Shown one piece after another: positions 7,888 to 16,118 of a DNA stretch of 56,511 nt (within the stretch, counting starts at the first letter, position 1; every line of letters starts with the position of its first letter). Location of the stretch: positions 1 through 56,511 of the forward strand of contig NZ_VUNI01000021.1 of assembly GCF_009695765.1 (NCBI RefSeq). Reading direction: 5' to 3'. The DNA is from Roseburia porci (GTDB lineage: Bacteria > Bacillota > Clostridia > Lachnospirales > Lachnospiraceae). A model generated the notes under the pieces. That model saw only the letters and a list, made by a program, of their open reading frames with translations. It searched no databases and was not told where the DNA came from. Made by a program: the position numbers and the translations under genes.

Positions 7888-8976
7888 ATGATTTCCAATC
7901 AGATACTTCAGAATACAATCGATGGGCTCAAAGGGATTACCCGTACCGATCTTTGCGTGATTGACGTGGAGGGCAAGATCCTTGCGGCAACTTTTCCGGA
8001 TGCAGAACAGTTTGTAGCGCCTGCACAGGCATTTGTCGGTTCACCCGCAGATTCACAGGTAGTGGGAGGCTGTCAGTTTTTCAAGGTTTTTGATGATCAT
8101 CAGTTGGAGTACATCCTTCTCGCTTATGGGGACAGCGATGATGTGTACATGATTGGGAAGATCGCAAGCTTCCAGATCCAGAACCTTCTGGTCGCATATA
8201 AAGAGCGCTTTGACAAAGATAACTTTATCAAGAATCTTCTTTTGGACAATCTTCTTCTTGTGGATATCTACAACCGTGCCAAGAAGCTTCATATTGAGAC
8301 CGAAGTGCGCAGAGTAGTATTTATCGTAGAGACGAACCGTGAGAAGGACGGAAATGAACTCGAGAAGATTCGGGGACTGTTTGGCGGCAAATCCAAAGAT
8401 TTTGTCACAGCAGTGGATGAGAAGAATATCATCGTGGTCAAAGAACTTGCAGATAATGAAACATATGACGATCTGAATAAGACTGCAGACGTTATTATCA
8501 ATTTATTTAAGTCAGACTCAGACTGCAATATTCATATTGCATACGGAACCATCGTACATGAGATCAAAGAAGTTTCACGTTCCTACAAAGAAGCGCGTAT
8601 GGCACTGGACGTAGGCAAGATTTTCTTTGAAGAGAAAGACGTGATCGCATATTCACAGCTCGGAATTGGACGACTGATCTATCAGCTTCCGATCCCGCTT
8701 TGCAAGATGTTTATCAAAGAGATCTTTGATGGCAAATCACCGGACGATTTTGATGAGGAACTTCTTACTACGATCAATAAATTCTTTGAGAACAGTCTGA
8801 ATGTTTCCGAGACATCCAGACAGCTGTACATCCACAGAAATACACTTGTATATCGTCTGGACAAGCTTCAGAAGAGTACAGGACTGGATCTTCGCGTGTT
8901 TGAAGACGCGATCACATTTAAGATCGCACTTATGGTAGTAAAATATATGAAATATATGGAGTCATTGGATTATTAA
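7888..8976 (+). CDS. PucR/CdaR-type helix-turn-helix transcriptional regulator
   Basis: A 362-residue regulator with the architecture of sugar-diacid regulators: an N-terminal sensing region (MISNQILQNTIDGLKGITRTDLCVIDVEGKI style), a central GGDEF-like/CdaR region (about 140-270) and a C-terminal HTH_30 helix-turn-helix (FFENSLNVSETSRQLYIHRNTLVYRLDKL). AAGGAG precedes the ATG. The gene stops 17 bases before ftsE and is probably in the same transcript. Its ligand is unknown. The position suggests it senses a cell-wall or metabolic signal linked to division or wall turnover, but this is inference from context only. Confidence 0.85.
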   Translation: MISNQILQNTIDGLKGITRTDLCVIDVEGKILAATFPDAEQFVAPAQAFVGSPADSQVVGGCQFFKVFDDHQLEYILLAYGDSDDVYMIGKIASFQIQNLLVAYKERFDKDNFIKNLLLDNLLLVDIYNRAKKLHIETEVRRVVFIVETNREKDGNELEKIRGLFGGKSKDFVTAVDEKNIIVVKELADNETYDDLNKTADVIINLFKSDSDCNIHIAYGTIVHEIKEVSRSYKEARMALDVGKIFFEEKDVIAYSQLGIGRLIYQLPIPLCKMFIKEIFDGKSPDDFDEELLTTINKFFENSLNVSETSRQLYIHRNTLVYRLDKLQKSTGLDLRVFEDAITFKIALMVVKYMKYMESLDY

Positions 8977-8993
8977 TAAGTAAGGAGATTGCA

Positions 8994-9677
8994 ATGATTA
9001 AACTTGAACATGTCAGCAAGGCATACCAGGCTGGAGTGCCTGCGCTGAATGATGTGAACCTTGAGATAGAAGAAGGTGAATTCGTGTTCGTTGTCGGAGA
9101 CAGCGGATCAGGTAAATCAACACTGATCAAGCTTCTTTTGAAGGAACTGGAGCCGACAGAAGGAACCATAACCATTAATAATAAAGATCTTAAGAAGATC
9201 AGACGTAAGCAAATCCCGAAATTCCGCCGTAACATTGGTGTTGTATTTCAGGATTTCCGCTTGTTAAAAGACAGAAATGTCTATGACAATGTTGCATTTG
9301 CACAGAAGGTTGTCGGAGAGACAAATGCGCATATCAAAAAGCGTGTTCCGCAAATGCTTTCCATGGTAGGCCTTGCCGCAAAATACCGTTCTTTCCCGAA
9401 ACAGTTATCCGGTGGTGAGCAGCAGCGTGTGGCAATCGCCCGTGCGCTTGTCAACGAGCCGAAGATTCTGATGGCAGATGAGCCAACCGGTAACCTGGAT
9501 AACAATAATGCCTGGGAGATTATGAAACTTCTTGAGGAGATCAACGAGAAGGGCACGACAGTTGTTGTCGTAACACATAACCTTGAGATCGTAAAAGTTA
9601 TGAAAAAACGTGTGATCACAATTAAAAAAGGTGTCGTAGTAAGTGACAGTAAGGATGGTGATTACAGTGAGAATTAA
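8994..9677 (+). CDS. ftsE: cell-division ABC transporter ATPase FtsE
   Basis: ATPase of the FtsEX complex, which does not transport but relays ATP-driven conformational change to extracellular wall hydrolases. Length 227. Walker A GDSGSGKST (35-43), Q-loop VVFQDFRLL, signature LSGGEQQRVAIA, Walker B ILMADEPTGNLD and the switch His in VVTHN are all present. Ribosome site AAGGAG. Its last codons overlap the start of ftsX. Confidence 0.97.
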   Translation: MIKLEHVSKAYQAGVPALNDVNLEIEEGEFVFVVGDSGSGKSTLIKLLLKELEPTEGTITINNKDLKKIRRKQIPKFRRNIGVVFQDFRLLKDRNVYDNVAFAQKVVGETNAHIKKRVPQMLSMVGLAAKYRSFPKQLSGGEQQRVAIARALVNEPKILMADEPTGNLDNNNAWEIMKLLEEINEKGTTVVVVTHNLEIVKVMKKRVITIKKGVVVSDSKDGDYSEN

Positions 9678-10575
9678 TACCTTATTTTATTCCTTCAAAC
9701 AGGGAATTAAGAACATCTGGAGAAATAAAATGTTTTCTCTTGCATCAATCGCAACGATGGCAGCCTGCATTTTCATGTTCGGTCTTTTTTATGTCATCGT
9801 TTCAAACTTTACTTCGATGGTAAAAGATGCCGAGGAAGGCGTAGCAGTAACAGTATTTTTTGATGAGGGAATTTCCGATGAGCAGATCCAGCAGATCGGA
9901 GATCAGATCCGAAGCCGTGCGGAAGTTGCAAAATGTGATTATCTGTCAGCGGATGAAGCATGGGAGAATTTCAAGAAAGTATATTTTGAAGGACATGAGG
10001 ATCTTGCAGAGGGATTTGCACAGGATAATCCACTGGCCAATTCCGCAAGTTATCAGATCTATCTGAACGATGTTTCCATGCAGGAATCACTTGTTACATA
10101 TCTGCAGTCGCTGGATGGGGTGCGTGAAGTGAACCAGTCTGAAGCGGTGGCCAATACATTGACAGATTTTAACAAACTGATCGGGTATGTATCAGCAGGA
10201 ATCATTCTGATTCTGTTAGGTGTTGCGGTATTTTTGATCAGCAATACGGTTACCGTAGGTATTTCTGTAAGACGTGAGGAGATTGCGATTATGAAACTGA
10301 TCGGAGCGACCGATTTTCTGGTGCGTGCTCCGTTTATTGTAGAAGGAATCGTGATTGGTCTTGTGGGGGCGGCTATTCCGCTTGTACTTTTGTATTTTAT
10401 GTATGACCGTATTATCATATATATCAGTCAGAAGTTCAGCTTTATCGGATCTATGATGAACTTTATTTCGACAAAAACAGTATTCCATACGCTGATTCCG
10501 GTTGCGCTTCTTCTTGGAGTCGGAATTGGTTTCTTTGGAAGTATGATAACGATTCGTAAACATTTAAAGGTTTAA
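9667..10575 (+). CDS. ftsX: cell-division protein FtsX
   Basis: Membrane partner of FtsE. One membrane span near the N-terminus (ASIATMAACIFMFGLFYVIV) is followed by an extracellular loop of about 120 residues, then three C-terminal spans in an FtsX-type permease domain (VGISVRREEIAIMKLIGAT motif). I choose the GTG at 9667, which gives the usual MRINTLFYSFKQG N-terminus, has AAGGATGG upstream and overlaps the ftsE stop by 11 bases. Earlier in-frame starts at 9643 and 9655 lie deeper in ftsE. It abuts the M23 hydrolase gene, its likely output enzyme. Confidence 0.95.
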   Translation: MRINTLFYSFKQGIKNIWRNKMFSLASIATMAACIFMFGLFYVIVSNFTSMVKDAEEGVAVTVFFDEGISDEQIQQIGDQIRSRAEVAKCDYLSADEAWENFKKVYFEGHEDLAEGFAQDNPLANSASYQIYLNDVSMQESLVTYLQSLDGVREVNQSEAVANTLTDFNKLIGYVSAGIILILLGVAVFLISNTVTVGISVRREEIAIMKLIGATDFLVRAPFIVEGIVIGLVGAAIPLVLLYFMYDRIIIYISQKFSFIGSMMNFISTKTVFHTLIPVALLLGVGIGFFGSMITIRKHLKV

Positions 10576-10578
10576 TGT

Positions 10579-11988
10579 ATGAATAAAATGAAATATATCC
10601 GCAGGATCCTGTCGGTAATGCTTGCATCTGTACTTACAGGAACAATGGTTTTTTCCGCTTATGGAGAGTCATTGTCTGAAGCAAAAGATAAGAAAGCAAA
10701 GCTGGAACAGTCTTTGGCGCAGGCGGAAGCGCTGATCGACGAACTGAGTTCGTCACAGGATGCTGCAGAAGACAAGATCACGGAGCTGAATAAACAGCTT
10801 TCCGATATTTCGGACCAGATTACAACGCTGCAGAATCAGCTGGCAGACAAAAACCAGCAGATTCTGGTCTCTCAGGATGCAGTAAATGCAGCAAGAGAGA
10901 CGGTGAATGCCCAGTATGCAGAGATGAAAAAGCGGATTCAGTTCATGTATGAGAACGGTCAGACTACGGTGCTGGAGATGATGCTGACATCGGGAAGCCT
11001 GGCCGATTTTGTTAATATAGCCGAATATTTTTCCAAGGTCACAGCATATGACAGGGATAAGCTGACAGAGTATGAGAATTCCGTTGCAGAGCTTTCCAAT
11101 GCGGAGGAAACACTGGAGAAAGAATACGAAGAACTTCAGGCCATGAAAGAAGAGGTTGAGCAGGATCAGGAGGCGGTTGCATCCATGCTTTCACGAAAAG
11201 AAAGCGAACTTGCGTCAATCTCAGGTAATCTGGACGAGGCAGAACAGCTGGCACAGTCTTATGAAGCTGAGGTACAGGCCCAGAATGAAGTGCTTGCGGC
11301 AATTCAGGCGGCAGAAGCAGAGCGTCTGGCTCAGGAAGCTGCCGAAGTGGCAGCACGTAAAGAAGAGGAAGAAAAGCAGGCACAGCAGGCCGCAGATGCC
11401 GGGAATGCTTCTGATGGAGGTACAACAGAGAATGAAAGCGGTACGGAAAATACAGCCAATAATTCCGGCAGCGGCAATAACAGTTCTTCTTCGGCTGAAA
11501 ATAATAATGCGTCTTCCAACAATAATTCCGGTAATACTTCCGGCGGAAGCAGTTCCAGCTCGACTTCGGGAAGCGGAAGCTCTTCTACGGCGCCAACCGG
11601 GGCATTTGTATGGCCGGTTCCGGCATCCAGAGTGATCAGCAGCGATTATGGATATCGTGAAGTGCCAATTGCTGGTGCAGGAGCGAACCATAATGGAATC
11701 GATATAGCCGCACCATATGGAAGCAGTGTTCTTGCGGCAGCAGATGGGAAGGTGATTACATCAAGACTTTCTACAACCGCAGGAAATATGATCATCATCG
11801 ATCATGGAGGCGGAGTGTATTCCGTATATATGCACAATTCGGCAAGACTGGTATCGGTCGGAGACCGTGTGACCGCAGGACAGACCATTGCTCAGGTTGG
11901 AAGCACCGGACTTTCTACCGGAAATCATCTGCATTTTGGCGTCAGCGTGAATGGCGTCTATGTGAATCCGTGGAATTATCTAAGATAA
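10579..11988 (+). CDS. secreted coiled-coil M23 peptidase (EnvC/CwlO-like, FtsEX-controlled)
   Basis: Extracellular murein endopeptidase or hydrolase activator. A signal peptide runs to about residue 29. A long coiled coil (about 30-260, SLSEAKDKKAKLEQSLAQAE onward) follows, then a Glu/Ala-rich helix, a Ser/Asn/Gly low-complexity linker (about 275-335) and a C-terminal LytM/M23 domain. The zinc ligands are present: H371 and D375 in HNGID, and H450/H452 in HLHFG, so it should be catalytically active rather than a degenerate activator. The coiled coil is the part known to contact the FtsX loop in homologues. It starts three bases after ftsX and is followed by a terminator. Confidence 0.92.
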   Translation: MNKMKYIRRILSVMLASVLTGTMVFSAYGESLSEAKDKKAKLEQSLAQAEALIDELSSSQDAAEDKITELNKQLSDISDQITTLQNQLADKNQQILVSQDAVNAARETVNAQYAEMKKRIQFMYENGQTTVLEMMLTSGSLADFVNIAEYFSKVTAYDRDKLTEYENSVAELSNAEETLEKEYEELQAMKEEVEQDQEAVASMLSRKESELASISGNLDEAEQLAQSYEAEVQAQNEVLAAIQAAEAERLAQEAAEVAARKEEEEKQAQQAADAGNASDGGTTENESGTENTANNSGSGNNSSSSAENNNASSNNNSGNTSGGSSSSSTSGSGSSSTAPTGAFVWPVPASRVISSDYGYREVPIAGAGANHNGIDIAAPYGSSVLAAADGKVITSRLSTTAGNMIIIDHGGGVYSVYMHNSARLVSVGDRVTAGQTIAQVGSTGLSTGNHLHFGVSVNGVYVNPWNYLR

Positions 11989-11996
11989 ATCATAAG

Positions 11997-12030
11997 AAAA
12001 CTGTTCTTTCTCTGGAAAGAGCAGTTTTTT
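11997..12030 (+). terminator. intrinsic terminator of the ftsEX operon
   Basis: AAAACTGTTCTTTC pairs with GAAAGAGCAGTTTT around a short loop, ending in TTTTTT. Confidence 0.9.
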
Positions 12031-12048
12031 GCATTGTGCAATTTGATT

Positions 12049-12117
12049 ACTATAATTTAGAAGGAAAGCCGCCTTTTGTTATCCTAAATTTATAGAAAAA
12101 CCACACACTTTTGTGGT
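12049..12117 (+). repeat. two inverted repeats in the ctpA upstream region
   Basis: CTATAATTTAG (12049-12059) faces CTAAATTTATAG (about 12084-12095), with an inner AAGG/CCTT. Immediately after, ACCACA (12100-12105) faces TGTGGT (12112-12117), next to a TAAAAT -10-like box. These may be operator or leader structures. No clear -35 is visible. Confidence 0.35.
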
Positions 12118-12168
12118 AAAATGCAATTAACATTGTAACAATCTGGAAGACAGGAAGGAAATAGCAGA

Positions 12169-13476
12169 ATGAATTACATGGAACAGGACAATCAGACAAC
12201 AGAACAGAGCCTGCAGCCAGAACCATATGGTGATGCAGGGAAAAAGAAAAGAAAGAAACCGGGATTTGCCGCAGGCGTGGTTGTGGGAATTGCAGCCGCA
12301 GCGGTTATTCTGGTCGGCGGAACATTTGGAATCTGTAAAATTGGAAATTACCAGATGGTCATCGGAAGCAGAGGTGCTTCCCAGGTAAAAAACACGAAGG
12401 TGCTGGATAAGGACACCGTTGATAAGGTTGATGAACTGACCAATTATATGGATCTTTATTATTATGAAGACTATGATGTACAGGATGTGCAGGATGGATT
12501 GCTGGAAGGTGTGGTATCCGGACTTGGAGACAAATATTCTGCATATTATACGGCAGAGGAATATAAGGAGCAGCAGCTGAGCACATCAGGAACCTATTAT
12601 GGAATCGGAGCAGCACTTGCCCAGGACAAAGACACGATGCAGGTCACCATTACCAAGATCTATGAAGGAACCCCTTCCGAAGAGGCAGGACTGAAAAAGG
12701 ATGATGTCATTGTATCTGCGGACGGAACGGATGCAACCAGCATGGAACTTACCGATTTTGTAAAACTGATCCGTGGCGAAGAAGGAACAACGGTACACCT
12801 TGAAGTATATCGCCCGTCAACCGAAGAAACACTGGAATTTGATGTAGAACGTAAAAACGTAGAGCTTCCGAGCGTTTCCAGCCAGATGCTTGCAAACAAT
12901 ATCGGATATATCCAGATCTCAGAATTCCAGAGTAAAACAGCGGAACAGTTTGAGAGTGCACTGTCATCCCTGCAGGATCAGGGTGCTCAGTCACTGATCG
13001 TTGATGTTCGTGGCAATGGAGGTGGACTGGTAGATTCCGTTGTGGCAATCCTTGATGATATTCTGCCGGAAGGAACCGTTGTATACACTGAAGATAAATA
13101 TGGTAATCGTCAGGATTATACTTCAAGCGGAGATACATATCTTGACATGCCGATCGCAGTACTCGTAGATCAGAACAGTGCAAGTGCATCGGAGATCTTT
13201 GCAGGAGCCATCAAAGACTATAACTATGGTACACTGATCGGAACAAAGACCTTTGGAAAAGGAATCGTCCAGACGGTATTTTCACTGCCGGAAGGCGATG
13301 CAATCAAGATTACAACAGCCAAATATTTTACACCGAACGGCAATTATATCCATGGAGTTGGTATTGAACCGGATATTGAACTGGAATATCAGTTTATGGG
13401 CGGCGAGAATGATGAATACTCCGTAGATCTTGATAACCAGATCCAGAAAGCCATTGAAGTTCTTTCTAATCAGTAA
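12169..13476 (+). CDS. S41 C-terminal processing peptidase (CtpA/CtpB type)
   Basis: Membrane-anchored extracytoplasmic serine protease, 435 residues. A Lys-rich cytosolic N-terminus is followed by one membrane segment (about 37-60, GVVVGIAAAAVILVGGTFG). Then come the S41 helical cap with the Lys-Tyr-Ser-Ala-Tyr-Tyr substrate motif, a PDZ domain (about 140-225, IYEGTPSEEAGLKKDDVIV), and the catalytic core with the Ser in NSASASE (336-342) and Lys at 364 (FGKG). The C-terminal tail is acidic. Family members act in regulated proteolysis (CtpB in sporulation signalling) or tail processing; the substrate here is unknown. The following VanZ gene is 40 bases away and probably co-transcribed. Confidence 0.92.
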   Translation: MNYMEQDNQTTEQSLQPEPYGDAGKKKRKKPGFAAGVVVGIAAAAVILVGGTFGICKIGNYQMVIGSRGASQVKNTKVLDKDTVDKVDELTNYMDLYYYEDYDVQDVQDGLLEGVVSGLGDKYSAYYTAEEYKEQQLSTSGTYYGIGAALAQDKDTMQVTITKIYEGTPSEEAGLKKDDVIVSADGTDATSMELTDFVKLIRGEEGTTVHLEVYRPSTEETLEFDVERKNVELPSVSSQMLANNIGYIQISEFQSKTAEQFESALSSLQDQGAQSLIVDVRGNGGGLVDSVVAILDDILPEGTVVYTEDKYGNRQDYTSSGDTYLDMPIAVLVDQNSASASEIFAGAIKDYNYGTLIGTKTFGKGIVQTVFSLPEGDAIKITTAKYFTPNGNYIHGVGIEPDIELEYQFMGGENDEYSVDLDNQIQKAIEVLSNQ

Positions 13477-13516
13477 GAAAGTTTTACTTAACGAGAATAC
13501 AGGGAGGAACAAGAGT

Positions 13517-14002
13517 ATGAAATGGCTGTTTCGAATTGTTTCCACAGCAGCTGTGATCGTCTGGATGTGTCTGATCTTTGGATTTTCCGGGCAGAAAGCG
13601 GAGCAGTCCACCGGGCTTAGCACACGTGTCAGCATAGATATTGTTGAGACGGTGAATGAGATCGGACATCAGAACTGGTCAGAGGAGACCGTGACGGATT
13701 ATGCAAAGAAAATTGAATATCCGGTCCGGAAATGCGCACATATGACAGAATATGCGATCCTGGCATTACTTGTATTTGTAATGCTGGGAAGCTATGGAAT
13801 GCGTGTGTGCAGGCTGCGTTACTGCATCGCGGTATTATATGTGTTTGTGTATGCATCTACGGATGAATTCCACCAGCTGTTTGTCGCAGGACGCAGTGGA
13901 CGGTTCAGTGATGTGTGCATCGACACAATCGGAGCTGTGATTGCAATGCTGTTGTTATCCGGACTGATACATCTGGTGCAGAAGCGTAGAACAAAAGCTT
14001 AA
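13517..14002 (+). CDS. VanZ family membrane protein
   Basis: A 161-residue integral membrane protein of the VanZ-like family, with about four spans and the family signature KCAHMTEYAILALL and a DEFHQLFVAGRSGRFSDVCID motif before the last span. VanZ homologues modify teicoplanin susceptibility in some enterococci, but chromosomal members generally have no defined role. The start at 13517 is set by GGGAGGAAC; the longer in-frame extension runs back into ctpA with no ribosome site. No glycopeptide-resistance genes are nearby, so a resistance role should not be assumed. Confidence 0.85.
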   Translation: MKWLFRIVSTAAVIVWMCLIFGFSGQKAEQSTGLSTRVSIDIVETVNEIGHQNWSEETVTDYAKKIEYPVRKCAHMTEYAILALLVFVMLGSYGMRVCRLRYCIAVLYVFVYASTDEFHQLFVAGRSGRFSDVCIDTIGAVIAMLLLSGLIHLVQKRRTKA

Positions 14003-14050
14003 TCAGAAATGAGCAAAACCTTAAAATTATGTGTAAGCCTATAACGTGCT

Positions 14051-14078
14051 TTGCCACATAATAAAAATATGATATGAT
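14051..14078 (+). promoter_or_regulatory. sigma-A promoter for prfB
   Basis: TTGCCA (14051-14056), a 16-base spacer, TATGAT (14073-14078). The GTG start of prfB is about 50 bases downstream. Confidence 0.6.
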
Positions 14079-14127
14079 AATACCGATGACAAAAATCAGA
14101 CGTTTGTGATAAGAAAGAGGTGATTCT

Positions 14128-15265
14128 GTGGTTGAATTAGATAATTTCAAGAGCGTGCTTGGCACTTACAAAGCTCCGCTGCAGGAAGTGAGGGATTCAC
14201 TTTGACCTGGCTGGCAAAGAGCAGAAGATCCAGGAGCTAGAACGAGAGATGGAGGCAGCGGATTTCTGGAATGATCCGGTTGTCTCACAAAATAAAATGA
14301 AAGAACTGAAAAGCCTGAAAGACGATGTTTCGACTTATGCAGCCCTTGCACAGCAATATGAAGATATTGAGACCATGATCGAGATGGGATATGAGGAGAA
14401 TGATGAATCCTTAATTTCTGAGATTCAGGGGATGCTGGATGAATTTATTCAGACGTATGATGCAATCCGCATGAAAACGCTTTTATCTGGAGAATATGAC
14501 GGAGATAATGCAATCGTATCGCTCCATGCAGGCGCAGGCGGCACAGAGTCCTGTGACTGGGCACAGATGCTGTTTCGTATGTATTCCAAATGGGCTGACA
14601 AGAAAGGATTTTCCCTTGAGGTGCTGGATTCACTTGACGGAGAAGAGGCCGGAATTAAGTCCATTACTTTCCAGGTCAACGGAGAGAATGCATATGGTTA
14701 CATGAAATCCGAAAAGGGCGTGCATCGTCTGGTCCGTATTTCACCGTTTAATGCGGCTGGAAAACGTCAGACATCATTCGTATCCTGTGATGTTATGCCG
14801 GATATTAAAGAGGATCTTGATGTTGAGATCAACGACGACGATATCCGTGTGGATACTTATCGTTCAAGCGGCGCCGGTGGACAGCATATCAATAAAACAT
14901 CATCGGCAATCCGTATTACCCATCTTCCGACAGGAATCGTGGTACAGTGTCAGAATGAACGTTCCCAGCATATGAACAAGGAAAAAGCAATGCAGATGTT
15001 AAAAGCAAAGCTGTATCTTTTAAAACAGCAGGAGAATGCTGAAAAAGCAGCAGGAATCCGTGGTGAAGTAACAGAGATCGGCTGGGGCAACCAGATCCGT
15101 TCCTACGTTATGCAGCCATATACGATGGTCAAAGATCACAGAACCGGAGTTGAGTCCGGTAATGTGGATGCTGTCATGGATGGAGCAATCGATCCGTTTA
15201 TTAACGGTTATCTGAAGTGGTTATCACTTGGATGTCCGAAGAATATGGGAGGGGACGATGAGTAA
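14128..15265 (+). CDS. prfB: peptide chain release factor 2 (programmed +1 frameshift)
   Basis: RF2 recognises UGA and UAA stops. The GTG start (14128, after AGAGGTGA) opens a 25-codon frame, MVELDNFKSVLGTYKAPLQE..., that ends at TGA 14203-14205. Skipping T14203 moves into the main frame at GAC 14204 (DLAGKEQKIQELEREME...), giving about 378 residues. The SPF anticodon-like tripeptide occurs in RISPFNAAGKRQTSF, and the peptidyl-hydrolysis motif GAGGQ in SSGAGGQHINKTSS. Reading only the main frame from the ATG at 14249 would lose the conserved N-terminus, so this is one frameshifted gene and not a truncated one. It overlaps the next gene by 8 bases. Confidence 0.95.
14190..14206 (+). promoter_or_regulatory. 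RF2 autoregulatory +1 frameshift site
   Basis: A Shine-Dalgarno-like GAGGGAT (14190-14196) sits just before the slip codon CTT (14200-14202), followed by TGA C (14203-14206). When RF2 is scarce the ribosome slips from CTT T to TTT and continues in frame with GAC. This is the classical prfB feedback arrangement. Confidence 0.92.
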
Positions 15266-16028
15266 AAGTCAGATCATCTGGCTCATCATTCTGTTTTTGA
15301 TCCTTGCAACTGCATGTGCAGCATATGTTGCCTACCGTAAGATTCAGAGAAAAATCAAGAATTTTTCAAGAGAGATCTTTGGTACCGACGATCTGATCGA
15401 GGGTTGGAACCAGCAGGCAGATGAGCTTGCGGAAACACCCAAATCAGTATCCGGTATGACAAGGCTTATGGAACCGCAGATCGCGCGTGATTTTCCGGAT
15501 TTTTCATGGACACAGTTCAAAGGAAAAGCGGAAAACATGCTGATATCTGCGCTGCAGGCAATTGCTGCAGGGGACATTTCACTTCTTACGGGTGCCTCCA
15601 GTGAATTGCAGGATCAGGTATCCGGGATGATAGCGGATAACAAAACAGCCGGAGTGAAGGAGTTTTACAATAATATTCATATCCATCAGACCGAGATCGC
15701 AAATTATGTAAAAAAAGAAGGCAAATGTGTGATCACGATCCAGAGTGCGGTTGAATTTTATCATTATATAGAACAAAATGGTGTCGTTACAGAAGGCAGC
15801 AAAGAGAGAAAAACACAGAGTAAATATAACATAGAGCTGGTGTATATTCAGGATGCAGCCATTGCCGACAAGGGAAATGCCATAGGCACGACCTGTCCGA
15901 ATTGTGGTGCACCAATCACCAATCTTGGAAGCATGGTATGTGAATACTGTGGTTCCGCAGTGACACCGGTCAATATCCGGGTATGGTCGCTGGAGAGATT
16001 CTATGAAGTTGATTACCGTCATGCGTAA
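15258..16028 (+). CDS. membrane-anchored Tim44-like protein with C-terminal zinc ribbon
   Basis: 256 residues. One N-terminal membrane span (QIIWLIILFLILATACAAYVA) is followed by a Tim44-like alpha+beta domain (about 75-205: PDFSWTQFKGKAENMLISAL ... VEFYHYIEQNG). A CPNCG/CEYCG zinc ribbon lies near 212-232, followed by a short tail. Function unknown. The start at 15258 lies in the ATGAGTAA overlap with prfB and has GGAGGGG. It heads an operon with SPFH, zinc-ribbon and TPM genes (16119-19389) whose shared zinc ribbons imply a common complex. In Bacillus the comparable ydjGHI genes follow pspA; this protein occupies the place of PspA but is unrelated to it. Confidence 0.75.
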   Translation: MSKSQIIWLIILFLILATACAAYVAYRKIQRKIKNFSREIFGTDDLIEGWNQQADELAETPKSVSGMTRLMEPQIARDFPDFSWTQFKGKAENMLISALQAIAAGDISLLTGASSELQDQVSGMIADNKTAGVKEFYNNIHIHQTEIANYVKKEGKCVITIQSAVEFYHYIEQNGVVTEGSKERKTQSKYNIELVYIQDAAIADKGNAIGTTCPNCGAPITNLGSMVCEYCGSAVTPVNIRVWSLERFYEVDYRHA

Positions 16029-16118
16029 CGGCAGATTATGAGCATATAGTCAGCAGAAGGCGGATATCATAAGATATACATAAAAACACAATGGTTTATA
16101 CAGGAGGTAAGTTAAGTT

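Noticed and set aside
14249-15265. prfB as a truncated gene starting at the internal ATG
   Set aside because: The upstream 25 codons, slip site and GTG start restore the complete N-terminus, so it is a programmed frameshift.
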